Below, one piece after another: positions 13,901-28,900 of a stretch of DNA of 64,000 bases. The notes under the pieces were generated by a model. That model was given only the letters and a program-made list of their open reading frames with translations. It made no database searches and was not told where the DNA came from. Origin of the DNA: Atrichornis clamosus (taxonomy: Eukaryota > Chordata > Aves > Passeriformes > Menuridae); contig WBMZ01012192.1 in assembly GCA_013400975.1 (NCBI GenBank), positions 206,130-270,129 of the forward strand. The letters are read 5' to 3'. Position numbers and translations under genes: made by a program. Every line of letters begins with the position of its first letter. The first letter of the stretch is position 1.

Positions 13901-16900
13901 GTTTAACATACACATTAGAACAACACTATTCTCATCAATATAAAAAAAAAAAATCCATTAAACAACTCCTCTCCTTATGATCCTGTCTGAAAACTAATAA
14001 TTAAAAAAAGCCATTATACAAGCATCACATAGTCAAAGAAGGAAAACACTATTCTGAAACTGAAATTTCAGTTGCATGTGCATACTTAAAAATTACAAAA
14101 CGGTAAGCAAATCAGGGGAAATTTAAGTCTATCCACTAATAATCATTAACTTGAAAAGTAAATTTGACCAAATATTCAACTAGTAATGATCACATGCAAA
14201 TGAATCAGCCCTTTTCTCTGTAGCATCCAAATGTCTAATGGTCCTCTCGGGTCAAAATAAAGGTTGGAACGAACTCGAAACAGCATAATCTGGTATCAAC
14301 GCCAGAGCAGGTGAAAAGAGTGTATGCATTCGCAGCCTAATTTATCCCTACTAAGTGTGAGGTGTTTCTGTGTTATGAACTTGTGACTTGGCTTGTCCCT
14401 CAGCTCCTCTGAAATAATTACAGTCACAGTATATTCTTCTGAAAACCTGGAATTCTTTACAAGTGTATTGCTGAGTCACTCATGGATTTGTCAGAGTGGA
14501 ACTTTTTCAATGCAAACCTTGTGAGGGAAAGAAGATTCAAAATAATGCAAAACAAACTGCTGAAACATTCATGTAAAGATTCACAAATATTAAAGTAGAC
14601 AATATTAAACCATTACCAATCTATTTAAATTCAAATAATCTCTACCAAACTGAACTTACTGTTTGCTGCACTGAATCCATCTGTCTCCATCCTTTCCGCA
14701 GTTTCCTTTCGTTGTACCTTCTGTATTAAGCTTTTCATAACAAAATTTGTCAGATCCTGAAGACTCTGTTGACAAATAAAAAAAGAAACGTTCTTTCCAC
14801 TGGCAACATGAGAGCTTTAAAACCTGCATAATTTATTGCAGCAGTTCTCTGTAATTTTTTTAATACAAAACATCAATCCAAACGTGTATATGCACAGATG
14901 GTATTTTCCGGTAACCAAAACCAGCATGCTAAACTGAAACTACTTATTGATATGTTCAGAATTTATTCTGAACTTCTATAAAAAGTAGCCTCCACAGTGT
15001 TTGTATTGTATTCTGAATATGAAATTTATCTGTGGTCTAATTTTGTTCACTTGGTAACAGTTGCACAAAGATTTAATCCAGTTGTTTTCACTACAGTTAT
15101 TCCTGATCTGTATTTCAGAAGATCAAAGATTTTATATATGACATTTATGACAAGCATGTGTTCTGACATCCACTCAATATTTATTTTATTCTATTTTCAG
15201 AGGTTCACAGGAAACCAAACTTGAACAGCCAAAGTAAAATTTCTACTTGTTTTTAGGAGTAAAATTCTGGACAAATAGGTTTTAAAACAACAATTATTTA
15301 CTAACACCCTCATTTGTTTTTTCTAAAAATGAATTTAAAAGAAAAAGAAAAAAGCACAACAATTAAATGGAGGAAGATAAAATAATAAGACAGGGTAGTC
15401 TCAGTGGCAGTTATGATTAGACAAAATGCACAAGAAAACACTAAGTGCCAGAGTACAGGACATCCTTGTTGTTTGGCTCTGCTGAATTGTCTCAAAGTCA
15501 TTACACAGAACATTCAGCCCCTCTCTGCTGCAAGCAAAGCCCATTGCAATTGAAATTCTATTTTACTCAACACTTCTGGACTTAAATTCATTCATATTTA
15601 AGTTCACACCAATGTATTAAATTTTCTGACTTGTAGGATGGCACAGCAAGGAGAGGCAAGGTTCAAGCTCTAGCATGAACCACTGCTGCGATAATGGAAT
15701 GGGCAACTGTCCTAAAAAAAACCGCAAAACATCTGGTTTTGAACTATATCTAAAAAATCTTCAGCTCCCTCCCCTCCAGTAACATTTGCTGCCCTACCCA
15801 GATCTGCAGTTACATCCTGCCAAAACAATCTTGCTGACACCACTCCCAGATTCAGAATTTCACTTGGCAATTAAGCCACTGTTTCCCACTGCAGTCTACT
15901 CACTCTACCGAATTTTAACTTAGAGTGGCAAGGACAAAAGATAAAAGTACTAGAAATACAAAACAAAGGTAAGAAGGAACCAGAAATAAAATACATTTAA
16001 GGTAGTTAAAGTCAACCTACTAGATCCCCAGATGTATTTGCACTGATTATCTCTTGTCTTGCATTCACCATTATAGCAACGACCCTAAATAAAACACAAA
16101 ATGTTAGCAATGAGGACTGAAAACTACTTCATCTCCTTCCCCTCCCACAACAGATGTCTCATTTTCACTCTTCACATGCATTTTGGGATGTTTAACAGTT
16201 TCCATGAATTTGGGTAGATGAAATACACATTTTGGACCAGATTCCCAAAGCCAGTTTGTGTCCAATACATACTGATATTTAAGCAGTTGCTTTATAGTTC
16301 CCCTTTACATAGTTATAAAGAACTTATTAACATGGAGTGTAATAAAAGATCTACATGTAAAATGTAGAGATAGCAAGTAGTGGATTTTACTCAAAGTAGA
16401 AATTGTTACTATTCATAGAGTGCATAAAGCACAAGCAACATTGATGTCCAAAGGATAAAATTTATCGAGAAATATGGAATACAGAATTTTTAAAAATCAG
16501 TGCCAAAACAAAACAAGAATGTGCATTTGGTTGATTTCTATTTGCTGATGTGCATGGATTTAAAAACACTGCATACCTGATTAGAATCACAGGCATACCC
16601 ATCTTGTTTATGAAGATTTGGTGGACACTGAAAAAAATTAAGAATCTTTTTTGTCATGTGTACTGTAATAATACATCACAGTATCGCTTATGGAATTTTC
16701 CTGGTTTTAAGACAATTTCACAACAGAAAAAGAAGATAGGAAACAGAATTAGTGCAATAATCTTTATAGCTACAAATAGAAATGAAAAAGTTAACATCTT
16801 AAGCCATGAAATAAGGTTCAAGTCTAACTTTCTGCATATTCCAAGTAGAAATTAAGGAGGTGAGGCAAAATGAAAACAAATGTGTTCTGTAACTGGATAT

Positions 16901-19900
16901 TTGGTAGCTAACACTGGGGTCACGTTTGCATCACTGCCATTATCTGCATTTCAGTTCCACTACAAAGGTAAGGGAGCACCTGGTCACAGACTACCAGTCT
17001 AGAGCTTCCGGGGTTTTTATGATGTTAATTATGTTCTCTTGGCACTGGAAACTTCTTTGGTACAAACAAGTCACTAGGTCCAGAAGCCTCAGACTACTAA
17101 AGCTAGGAGCAGACCATTCTCAGTTTTTCCGCATCCAAAATGGACCTGTGAAAATTTGGAAAGGCTATGCTGCTGCAAGGTACCGAGGGCTGCCTTTCTA
17201 GCTTGGAAAAGCCCTTCTCCCTCTCATTAAGAGTGCTCCAGCTACAGAAAAAAAGATTTACAATAAAATATTGGCAATATCTACTTATCTAAGTTTTGAT
17301 GTCTCAGATGATAAAAAGAAGTAGGTGTTAATTTACTGGAATTTGTAATTACAGCCAATGCCCAAAGAGAATGTGATCTATCCCAGATCTCATTTCTCCA
17401 AAGCTAAGAACTTGATGCAGTAGACGACTGCATTGGTTATGAAGTTCTTATATAAACTTGAAGTTTATATAAATAGAATAAATATGTAAATACTCAGTAT
17501 TGAAAAGAAGCATATATCACCTAATGGAAAATTTACAGGATGTTGACTATTTAAAAGAACTCAAAACAACATTTTGTTGGCTGTTTATTTCTATATTTTT
17601 GAGTCTTAGGCAAATGTTTTCAGGAGAAATGTGTAAGATCCACAATTTTAAAAATTCTCATACACTTGCTCACCCTTACAAAACGTAACACACTTTATAC
17701 AAGTCTTTATACAAGGAACAATTGAGGGATCTGAGGTTGTTTAGTCTGGAGAAGAGGAGGCTCAGGGGGAACCTTCTCACTCTCTACAACAACCTGAAAG
17801 GAGGTTGTAGAGAGGTAGAGGTCAGCCACTGCTGCTCAGGTAACAAGTGACAGGATGAGAGGAAACGGCCTTAAGTTGTGCCAGGGGAGGCTTAGACTGG
17901 ATATTAGAAAAACTTATCCACCCAAAGAGTTGTCAAGCATTGGAACAGGCTGCCCGGAGATGTGGGAGAATCGCCGTCCCAGGAGATATTTAAAAGCCAT
18001 GTAGATGTGGCACTCAGGGACATGGTTTAGTGGTGGAGTTGGCAGTGCTGGGTTAATAGTTGGACTTGATCTTAAAGGTTTTTTCCAGCCTAAATGATTC
18101 TATGTTTCTATACTCAATTAATTGTAATTTATCAGTTATATTTTAAACTATTTTAATTCATAAAATCTTGCTGTTACTACCTTTGAATACATTCACATTT
18201 GCAGTATATTCTTATTACTTAAGTTATAGACCAGGCAAAGAGTAAAGGAGGATATCTGACACAAATATTTTACACAAAACCCAAAGAGTTATAAAAAACA
18301 AACCTAGAGAAGCAATATTTTGAGTCCACTTAGATTTTTTTTTGTGAGTTTACAATAGTTTATTCTTATGTTTAAAACTTTTTGTTAGTATTAAAAAATA
18401 CTCACCCACACACTCCATTATTTTGGGTATATGAATGTGCAGCTTGCTAATTCAATTTTCCTCTTAAATGAATACAGAAAAAGCATGCAAACAAACACCA
18501 ATATTGTAAGCAGAGAAAGTTTCTGCACGCATACCTGTCCAGAATCCCCAGTGCAGAACTCTGCAATATCACACTCATTCACTGCATATCGACAGTCATA
18601 ACCTCGTGGGAAAAACTAGAAAATGAAAAATATAGTTCAGGACTAAGATTCCATCTACATAAGCTGCTCCTTTTCCTTCTACTTAAAACACAGGCTGCAC
18701 ATGACTTCCACGGACAACTGAAAAGAACATGGATATATGGCAGCAACACTCACAAGACACGATGTATTACAGCAGGGTCCATCACTACAGTGAGCTCCAT
18801 TAGAAAGAGAGCACTTCTTACAACAGTCTGCATAGCATTCCTGAAGAAAACATTAAGCAAAACATTTAGTTTTCCATTTTAAGCAAGTTTTTTTTCCACA
18901 ATCTTTCCAACAAACTATTACGTACCAGCAGACAGAAGATTCAGTTTAGCACTGATGACCTGAACTTATCAGCTGGAAGAACCCTTTGCAATACCCAAAT
19001 ACTAAAGTAAAGGGAAAATAGTGACAGATAATGCTATAGCAACACAGGGTTTCGCATCTACTGAAGCCTCTTCACAGATGTGGAGTAGCCTGTGCCAAGT
19101 GCATGCAGCTTAGTCAAATCATATTCAATGCAGAAAAAAACCCCTAATTAGAGGTGCAATTACATTTAAATACTAGAACTTAAATCCAGAGGGCAGATTT
19201 TTGCAAAAATATTATTGAAGTATTTCTGCAATAGAGAAGGAAACAGTTTACTTGTTCTATCCGAACACAGGCACCTATCTGCAAAGTATCAATAAGGAGT
19301 CTCCCACTCCACACATTTCCAGGAAAAGCAAAGGGGTAAGCACTTCTCCAGTGCAACTCAAAAACTGCTGGAAACTGCTGCATCTTGTCATTGGTATAGC
19401 AGGAACTGTACTGAGGACCCTGTGTTTGCACTTACTCTCATTTGAAAAAAATGTTTTAACACAGTCCTTTAATGAAATTGTTCCCAAACAATAGGCAAAA
19501 CAAATTCATTTCCATAACCTTCCCCCCCCCTCCCTTACCAATCACTTAATTTATCTTAATATATTTTGTAAGAAAGACTTGTGGAGTGACTGTGTAACTA
19601 CTTGCCATTCGGAAACCGCAGTCACATTCTTCTCCTGCTTCTACATATCCATTTCCACACTCCGTGGTTTCAAAGAGCTGAAAGAAAAAAGCCCCCACTC
19701 CAAGGTAAGATTAAAACTAGTGTCAAATGCCTTTTGTGTCACACGCAACCCATTTCTGTGATACTACACAAACGTGCTGTCCCAGACAATGCATGTGCCG
19801 CACTTCAGCAATGGAAAGGCAGCGTTTTTCAACTGCTGCTACTCAGAGTTTTTCAGACATGAAACATGTACCGCTAGAGCATATGAATGCTGGTCCTCTT

Positions 19901-22900
19901 TAGGAGGATACTGAACTCAGAAAATTATAATAAATAGAGAGACACTACAATAACACTCAAAGGAATAACATTTGAACGTCATTCCTCTTCTATGGACTCC
20001 CAGTTCTCTGACAAGTCCTTCAAGAAAGCAGTTCACATCATCCTCTCTGGGATCCACTCAGGCACCCACACTTGTTCATGCAATGAGCTACTGTCTACTC
20101 CTGTGCAACAGGTTTGTGCATGAAAATAACAAACATTAAGAAACAGCCAAAAGGAACTTCTGTGTGCCTTACCAGTAAGTTGTACACAATACAGACAGGA
20201 CTAAACAGTTAATCCTAGGACCAGATACATACAATACAGATAAATTCTACAGTTCAGGGTGATAGCGACTCTATATTAGTGTCACATATTCTAATTTTGA
20301 TTAAGGATATTTTTCAGTTTTGTCACAAAAATAATTTTGCAAAGCTTGTCTGTTTTCAATACGATTCTGCTTTAAAATTATATAAGAATATCAGGAATCT
20401 CCAATTTAACTGGGATATTAGCAATAGAAACACATTCACTAGAACATGGTTGAAAAGAGAAGTTAGAAGTTAACAAGTTAAAATGTGAACAGATAAATCT
20501 GAGGATGAAAGATGCAAGTAAATCTTTCTGCATGGGTTTAGTGGAAGTAAAGCTGTTGAGGATCATCAAGATATGAAACAACAGTACAAATTATACAAAA
20601 ACTTGGATGGAATTCTTCTTCAGTACTTTTGGGTGAGGCAGAGGAGAATCATAATGCCTAATGAAAAAGAACTAAAACATTTTACTTTTGTTGCATAAAC
20701 TACATAGGTAATCAACAGCACCTACAATTTTGGGTGCCAGAAGCAAAACAATACTGAAGACACATCCATATGTGCTCTTCTTCTCTAGCAGTGTTTACAT
20801 GATCAAAAAAAATCACTTAATTTCTCCTTTTTCCCCCTCTATAGGCCACTGTTTCTACTCACTTCGGTGGAAACAGCAAGATCTCTTACTCTGAAACTGA
20901 AATTCAGTTCTGTATCAAACACGAAAATTACAGAATACAGCCAAGCACACAAAAATTTCCTATGGCCTTAATCAGGAGCCATTTAATGTTCATATACATT
21001 CCAGAGCATAATTCAGGTTATAATTTAAAATATGACATCACAGTAACTGCTTAACAATTCTGTTTTATTTACCTAAGGATTACACCATTTTCTGCCTTAT
21101 CTCCTAACCTCGAAATAATAGGATTCTAAACATTGTATGATTATTTTTCCCCCAAAAATACTTCCAAGTTGTGAAACACTGATGCAGATAATATATTAAG
21201 ATAATGCAACCATTACCCTGGGAGCATTTTCCCCAAAGTAAATCAGATTTTTATTCTGTATAGAGTCAAGTTGACAACTTCTTTGCATTACTTTGCTTGA
21301 CAACTATCATTAAAAACTGAAGCTGTATTTTTCTACTTCCCTACTTACTCCTTTCTGTAAGAATTCTTACATTCCTATTCTATAAGCAAAGATTGCTGCC
21401 CTGGGAAAAGATTCAAAACCATTTGAACAAGCAAAAATTTTTTAGTTAATTGTGCAAGGTGACGTTCTACCAAAGGATACAGCACAGTAAACGGAACAGC
21501 CTAATAGCCTCATGTGGTATTAAATTCTACAAGGACAGCAAGTTTGACACTATGATTAAACAGAATGTTAATACTTTGGATTGCTCTTACTTGGCAAAAA
21601 GAGCCACATGGAATATTTTTATACTACTCAGCTTTAGAAGGATGTCATGCTAACATTGTCTCTGAAAAAATTATGACCTTGGTAAGTTTTTAGGCAAAAA
21701 AAGCAATGGATGGTACAAGGAAAGAGTTATGAATTACAGAGTTTGCTAGATGTACATTTGAAATGAAATGAAGTTACCTTTGAGAACAACCATAAGTTAC
21801 TGTCTATATGAAATCAGCTATGGATTTCCATTTCCTAATGTGGTAATTGGCATTCTTTTTAACAACCTCAGACAAAAAGTCCAAGAATTGAGTGTATGTG
21901 GAGCATACACTGTGACCTCACTTCGGGATTAATTTTGCATTACTTCCAGCTTAATAAGTAGTGCATTTATGCTGGATGGTGATGTAGCAAGTTGTGAAAA
22001 ATCAACGGTGATGTTTATCATTACTTGAGCATGAAGAACTGATGGACGACAAGTTGCAGTCCTCTCAATATCATTTTTAAATGCTATGGGAATTAACAGT
22101 CAGCCAATTACAAACAACCTCAAGAAAATACCCACATAGACATCTGAATAAATTTGAGAACAGATGCATGTCAGTGAAATTATTACATTTGCATTACAAT
22201 GTTTAGCAGAAGTCCTTACTACCAACTTATTTATTACCTTTGTTGGCCTATTAAAAAGACAGGCACCTCCTCCACGAAGTAAAAATTCTTTGTATTCTGC
22301 AATGCTGCATTTGGAGAATTTCCTGGAATGGTATACCCTAAAATGGCAAAGAATTAGGTGAGTAAATGCCTTGAAACAGCACCAGTTGCTGGAAAGGGGG
22401 AACGGGGTCATAACAGTTTTTTAATACTGTAAATCCCAGTTTCTTACAACCACAGTATGCAACAGTAGGACAGCTCATTCTTATTCTCAAACAATAAAAT
22501 CAGAACAAAAGAAAAAGTTTTAAAACATTTTGCATTTTAATATCTCTACTTTATGATATACAGAATATAAAACTGCAGTCTTCTAATCTTCTTAACAAGG
22601 TAAACCCACATTATCATAACAGCTGCTATGCACCCTTTCGATTGCATGCATAGTCCAGTATCCTCTCAGGTTTGTTTTTAGCACCTACAAGATGCTACAG
22701 CAAGACGTTTCACAGCTTAATACAGACTGGTACAAGAACTATTTCATCCCATTTTCTTCTATCATATTTGCTAATCTCATTTCACGTCTCCCTAGTTCTT
22801 ACACTGGAAGAAAGAGTAATCATTTGTCCATGATGTTATAGACTTCTTTCATATTTCCTCAATTCCATCTTTTTCCCAGACTACCAAAAATGTACTTTAT

Positions 22901-25900
22901 TAGTAATTTCTCACACAGACATTGTCTGATATGTTTATTAGTCATGTTTTGAGATCTGGGAATGAGATCTAGTCACACTATTAAATTCAGGGTAACCATG
23001 CCATTAGGAGGTTCTCTATTCCTTCCCTAACAGCTCCCTGCTACCGGGCTGCCATTTCCCCACTGAATTATTCTATATAGGAAAAAATGTCTTCTGACAC
23101 TGATGGAGTTAAATGAAAACACATTAAAGTGTAGCTAATTATTTACTTATTTCACTAGGCAGTCCTTTTTCAGCTTCTGGGTGACTATCCTCTGCCCCTG
23201 GCACTTTTGTTTACTGTTAACCTTTTCTACAGAAGAGGCTTTTTCCACAGCCTCCTCTACTGCTATTCCCATTCAGGACTGATACCCTTCACCATGTGAA
23301 GGATGCCAGTCTCTATTCAGATCAATGCCTTACTTTGGATTCCAAAAGCAAACTTACGGAATGATTTGCTGCTGCATTTGTACAGTGACTGACAAATACA
23401 AATCTACAGGGAAACCACACAGTAATTCTACTGAAGAACCAATTTCCAAATACCATATGAAGACACTAAGCTCCTTCTGTCTTATTTGTAACTAATTTTC
23501 TCCCTGATTTTTGCAATCAAGCTCCCACAGTGAGGACGATTCTGACAGGAAGTGATATGACTCAAAACCCTACATTTCAGAAGTTATCCTTTTCTAATCA
23601 ATTGCTTACAGTATAGAGACAAGAATCTCTGGCAGTGTGTGAGGGTAGGAGGCAATAAAATTCCTCTCATATAGATGTGTTTCCCCATTGCACTTCACTG
23701 ACCATTTAGCTAAGGATTAAGTTTCAACTGCTTCTAGTTTTTCATTTATTAGCACTAAAACACATGAATAAAACCCAATGCATAAATAGTTCTGTCATAA
23801 TGTAAACTATGAACTCATTCCAGAGCCCTGAGTTACTGATATTTATGACATACCCTGTTTCCTCCATGATGCAACCACCCCAGGATTCAGTGCAGTCACA
23901 CTCTTCTCAGACAAGACCAAAATACAACAGAAAAGGAGAGAAGTTATAAATATGCTTACAATAAATATAAAGTACTCACTATAAAAATGGACCTTGACTA
24001 ATTAGACAAAGATTTTATGGTCGCTTGGCTGTACAGACTCTAGCCCCAAAAAGGAAACCAGCCCACTTGAAGGGATACTAATATATGTAATAAATGTGGT
24101 ACTTTCAAATTACCATATCTGCAGGTTCTTAGACTCAACACAAAGTTTCAGGCAGTATAGAAAGCTAAACATAGTGGGCAAGATTCTTCCCTACATGCTC
24201 TCCAAACAGGCAGCACAAGGCTGATAATTAATAACACATTATATTGATGATTTTAAATGTTTACTTTTCCTCCTCCCTAAAAATACAGAACACCCTGGAA
24301 GAATTGTTACTGGACAGGCCAGGCTTTTTCCTTTGATATATAATTATTAATAGTAATACGTGAATCAGCCAATCATTCATTCGAAAAAGTAATTGAATGC
24401 AAATGGATTTACAGTTTACTTACAGCTATAGCATGTAAGTCAACAGTGACCAAATTCATAACATAAAAACAAAAGATCAACACCTTATGGTTGGTAAAAC
24501 AGAAGTTACAAGCTGCCCATAAAAATTATCTACCAAAGAAGTAATATTTTCAAGAAAGAAGGTTCTGTATTGTAGCTACTACTGGAAACCCAGAGCTTCT
24601 TGATGGAAAATACTCGCAGATTATTTCTATGGTTATTTCTACTCTCTTCAGGTCTTTCATTAATCTTTCTCTATAAAGGGCATCCAAATAAGGAAACTAA
24701 GCTATCGTATCAAAAACTATATTTCAGTTTAAAAATATTCTGATTTCCAAATTGTATGAGCTCTGTTTTACCTGTAATAAAAAACCAATGGTATATAAAA
24801 TATTTTAGCAATTTGCTAGTATACACAATTCAAAAGCAATGCTTTACAAAACAACATTCCCTAAATATTGTTTCCTAATACACAGATTTTTGAAGTGATT
24901 CCATAATAAAGTCAACATTACCATTCACATTTTTAAAGAGGGAACAAAAAGGAAGCCAAATTGCTTACAAAATGCAAGTAAAAAACCCAAAATTTTCTTT
25001 AGCCCTGAAAAGGGCTTTGCAGCAGCTTTGGTACCAACACTCTACACGTGTTAAGACCACACAAATCTAATCTGGCTGTGAAGCAGCAAGGTAACAAGTT
25101 GAACAAATGTCACACTGGACTAGATGACAGCTTCTTACCATTTCTTCAATTGTAAGTCAGGTATTTTTGCATTTTAAGAAGTCAGTGATTGTTCTATGAG
25201 ATTTACAGATTTCATTATGGTAGAAAAGGAGTTCTACATTCAGCTAATGGTGCTTTTACCAGTATACCTTTGACTATTGGTTATGAACCTAACCTCTTGA
25301 CACAGGACATCACTGAGGTCATTGCAAAATGAAATGATGCTTAACTGGTGGCTCTTATTTTGGTTAAACTCAAATTTTACTGCATATATTTCCAAAAGCA
25401 GCAATTCTTGTTCTACAGTTACAGCTATTTTGGCATTTCTTTCAAACATAATAAAGCGAGAGTTTATATATTTAATTAAGGAAGACGAAAGAAGACTCCA
25501 TGTACATACTCGGTTTCCTGGTAGCTGGCTCCCACTGTATTCCAAGATTCTGAGCAAGACTTTGTGCTAGTTCCTGTGCCATGGGCAAAGGGAGTCCATA
25601 CTGCATTTCAAGAGGAGCACAATTATTAAAAAAAAAACCCAAACAAAACACAATAGTTACTGCAATGAACACTACACAGGCTCATTCTGGCTTGCAACAT
25701 ACCTACTACTTCAATAACTCCGTACAGTCAAGCACAATTCCGTGTGCATATAAGGAAAATAAATAAAGTACATAACAGTGAAAATTTTCCTTTCCTACCC
25801 TCAGGTAATCTCTCCCCACTGGTTAATCTAAAGAAAGAAGTCAATTTGATATATAGGTAATACAGTTCTGTAATAGTATAATTTAACCCATGTTAAAACA

Positions 25901-28900
25901 GGAGGTTTCCATTATCAATTCAACATTGCAGTGAGGAAAAAAAAGAACTACAGCAATAAAAAAATCAATACACAGGAACAATGTTTTTCTAGTTTCAATA
26001 TTTAAAAAATTCAGTAAGAATTACATGTCATGAGCACCTCAGTCGATCAAGTGTCTTACAATGTTAAGACAAAAAGATAGTCACTGCTGTGTTTCAAATA
26101 CTCCTGTCTGAGATTTTGGGTCTAAATTTCTGTCAAATATATTAAAAGCTAATTTAAGTTCTTTTAAAAAGAATAATGCAGACAGGAGAAGTGCTTTCTA
26201 AACAGAAAGGCACACTGAGCCTTTTAATGATGATCAAGGAGGCTGGCTTTGAGAATCTTAATTTTTTAATATATAATTTATCTTTAAAGCCCTGAATATT
26301 GAAACATATAAACTCTGAGATTACAATGTAGAGATTCTATTTTACTTCACTTTAGTCATGAAAAAAAATTACCTCATTCACTCCTACTCCTCTGGTCACA
26401 GAGCAAACCCCTCCAAAGTAACTTAAGCTGCTCCTTTTGTAATGAAATGTCACATTCCTTACAAACAAATAAAAATGAAGAAAATATAACACGTTGACAT
26501 GGGGCACCAAGAGCTCATTGAAAGACCATACTCTCACACATACTATGATAGATTGCATGCACATTCACCTTCTAGCATAAAAAGCAACTGCAAGTTTACA
26601 AAAGAACCCACCAACATTAAAAGAGGTGATTATATACAAGCTTTGACAAAAATACTGCTTTTATCTTGTAGAGTCAGAAACAGTTTCAACCCACAAAAAA
26701 GCCAAGCACAGAAAGCTTAAGAGCCAGACTCCTAAAACAATTATAACATTTCTTTAAAAAGTTAGCAATATATTCCAATTTATAATCTGTCAGGAAGGAA
26801 TTTTGTTCTGAAATGTATCCGTATTAGGAATTTTTAAAATTGTGATCTTTATTGAAAATAATTTAAGTTCTAGTTTCAACTCCAAATGAAAAGACTAAGT
26901 ATACCTAAAGGAAAAGTAATTTAACACTGTTTTTTAACCCTGCCTCCTTGCATTTATTGTTAATAAGCCCCAAATAATTTAGTTAAATAATGTAAGCTGA
27001 AAGACCTAAATTATTCAGTTAAATGCCTATAAATTACTATAAATTATACCTATTTTAACTTCATACTCATAACAATAAATCTGCACAGCCTTCAAATGAC
27101 CTAGGACGAACCTGCTTGATCTACAAATTATCCTAATTTTTAAAAATTAATTGGTTTTTTTTTTCAAATTACAAGATACTCCATACAGGTATATATTTAT
27201 TTTTCAGAACATTCTAACAGCCATCAGAACTTTCAGACTGCAGCTTAACTAAACACTTACAGCCAGAGGCTGACAACAGAACTGCAGTAAGGGCTGAGCC
27301 TGACAGGCACTTCTGGAAATGGTTTAGTTCAATCCCTCCAGCTCAAGGGAGGCTCAGGTGGAGCATGCTGCTCAGGGACATGTTCCATTGGCTTTGGAAA
27401 ATCTCTGAGCACGACACTCCACAGCCTCTCTGGGCAGCCTGTCCCAGCATCTGAACACCTTCACAGTGAAAGGGGTTATTTTGCCTATGTTTAAATGGAA
27501 TTTCCTGTGTTTCAGGTTGTATTTGGTACCTGTCACCATGAGAAGAGCCTATTTGCTCTTGCTGGCAAACTCTTCAGCAGGTGACACAAAACATGCATGA
27601 AAGTCATGACGAGTGCGTGTCAGCAGCACTTTGCCCCTGTTTTGAAGAACACAATTAGCATTGTATTGCGATGCCTGTATTAAGGAAATCTGGAGGAAAT
27701 TCTTCATGTCCTATTTTTATCTTCCTCTACAGAAGATGAATTATAGGAGAATCCCATGGAAGACATTTGTCACTCCATTCTCATAGTATGTCATGCTGCT
27801 GGGAGATGGGTTAAGATCTTTATACTGCACAAGTGAACACACATTTCCTCCTCTTTGCTTACAATGTCATGAAATAAAGTAATACTTGCTCAAGGTTGAA
27901 GTTGTGCCTAATGCTGCAAGTGGAATTCCCCCTGAAAATGCATTGTGTCTCAAAGAACAATTCATTACAGCTCTAAAGGAGAAGACCTTCCATTAACAAA
28001 TAATCAAATCACATGTGTGAATGAATATACCAACTGGAATGCTCCTGTGGCAACACATAGTACTGTCAGCTCTGCCCTCTCCTGATCTTAAATGGGAAAG
28101 CAGTACATTACACACCTGATTAGCAAAGCTAAGTGTCCTTAAGGGCTCATCAGAAGACACTTCCAAAATGTGACACTCTCTCCAGGTGGCAAAGACATTG
28201 ACATTTCATTAGAGGTATGTTTATCAACGTGCCCACGGTATACACTACACATTAAAAACAGGCTAACATGTTAAATATGGATTAAGCTTCCTAAGGAAGG
28301 CAGATGTTGGTTGATGTAGTGAATACCAAGCAAAAAGGTAGGAAAGAAGAGACAAGCAGACAAAAGCAGAAGACAGGGAAGTATATAAACTAATATTCTA
28401 AGCCATTGCAAAGGGTACATACGAGAGCAGGTGCACAGCATCAGCGTGCTGCTTGATGTAGTGCTGCCGGTACTTGGAGAAATCATGGAGCATCTGCAGG
28501 GGGTCAGGGTGAATATTAATACGATCTCTGTCTGTCCAAGTTTCCACAGCAACAAGAACCACCCTGGTGTTCAGCTGTTCCTTGTATATCTGAGGGCAGA
28601 GACAGGACAGGCACAGGAGTAGAACACTGGGTCAAACATGCACAGTTAGCCAGTAAGAGTAAAGCGGAAGGACAAGAGGGATAAAGCAGGAGGAAAACAT
28701 GGGGAAACAGTTAGCTGGCAATGCCTCGGATTTCCTAAAATTTAATATTCTGATCAACTTGAATTTTATGTTTTAGAAGAAAAAAAAGTAACCCTTGCTA
28801 CTCTTTTTTTTTTGAGCCACCCCATTTTCTTTAAAATTCTCACGTCAAGTAATTTTGCCACTGAGTTTTGCAGAAAACCTGTACAAAAATCAGCAAAGAA

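Larger units (their letters stand above)
16628..18534 (-). other. ADAM23: Intron 18 (about 1.9 kb)
   Basis: Contains a CR1 3' end in the plus orientation and a 25-bp perfect palindrome, both listed separately. The rest is AT-rich. Confidence 0.85.
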
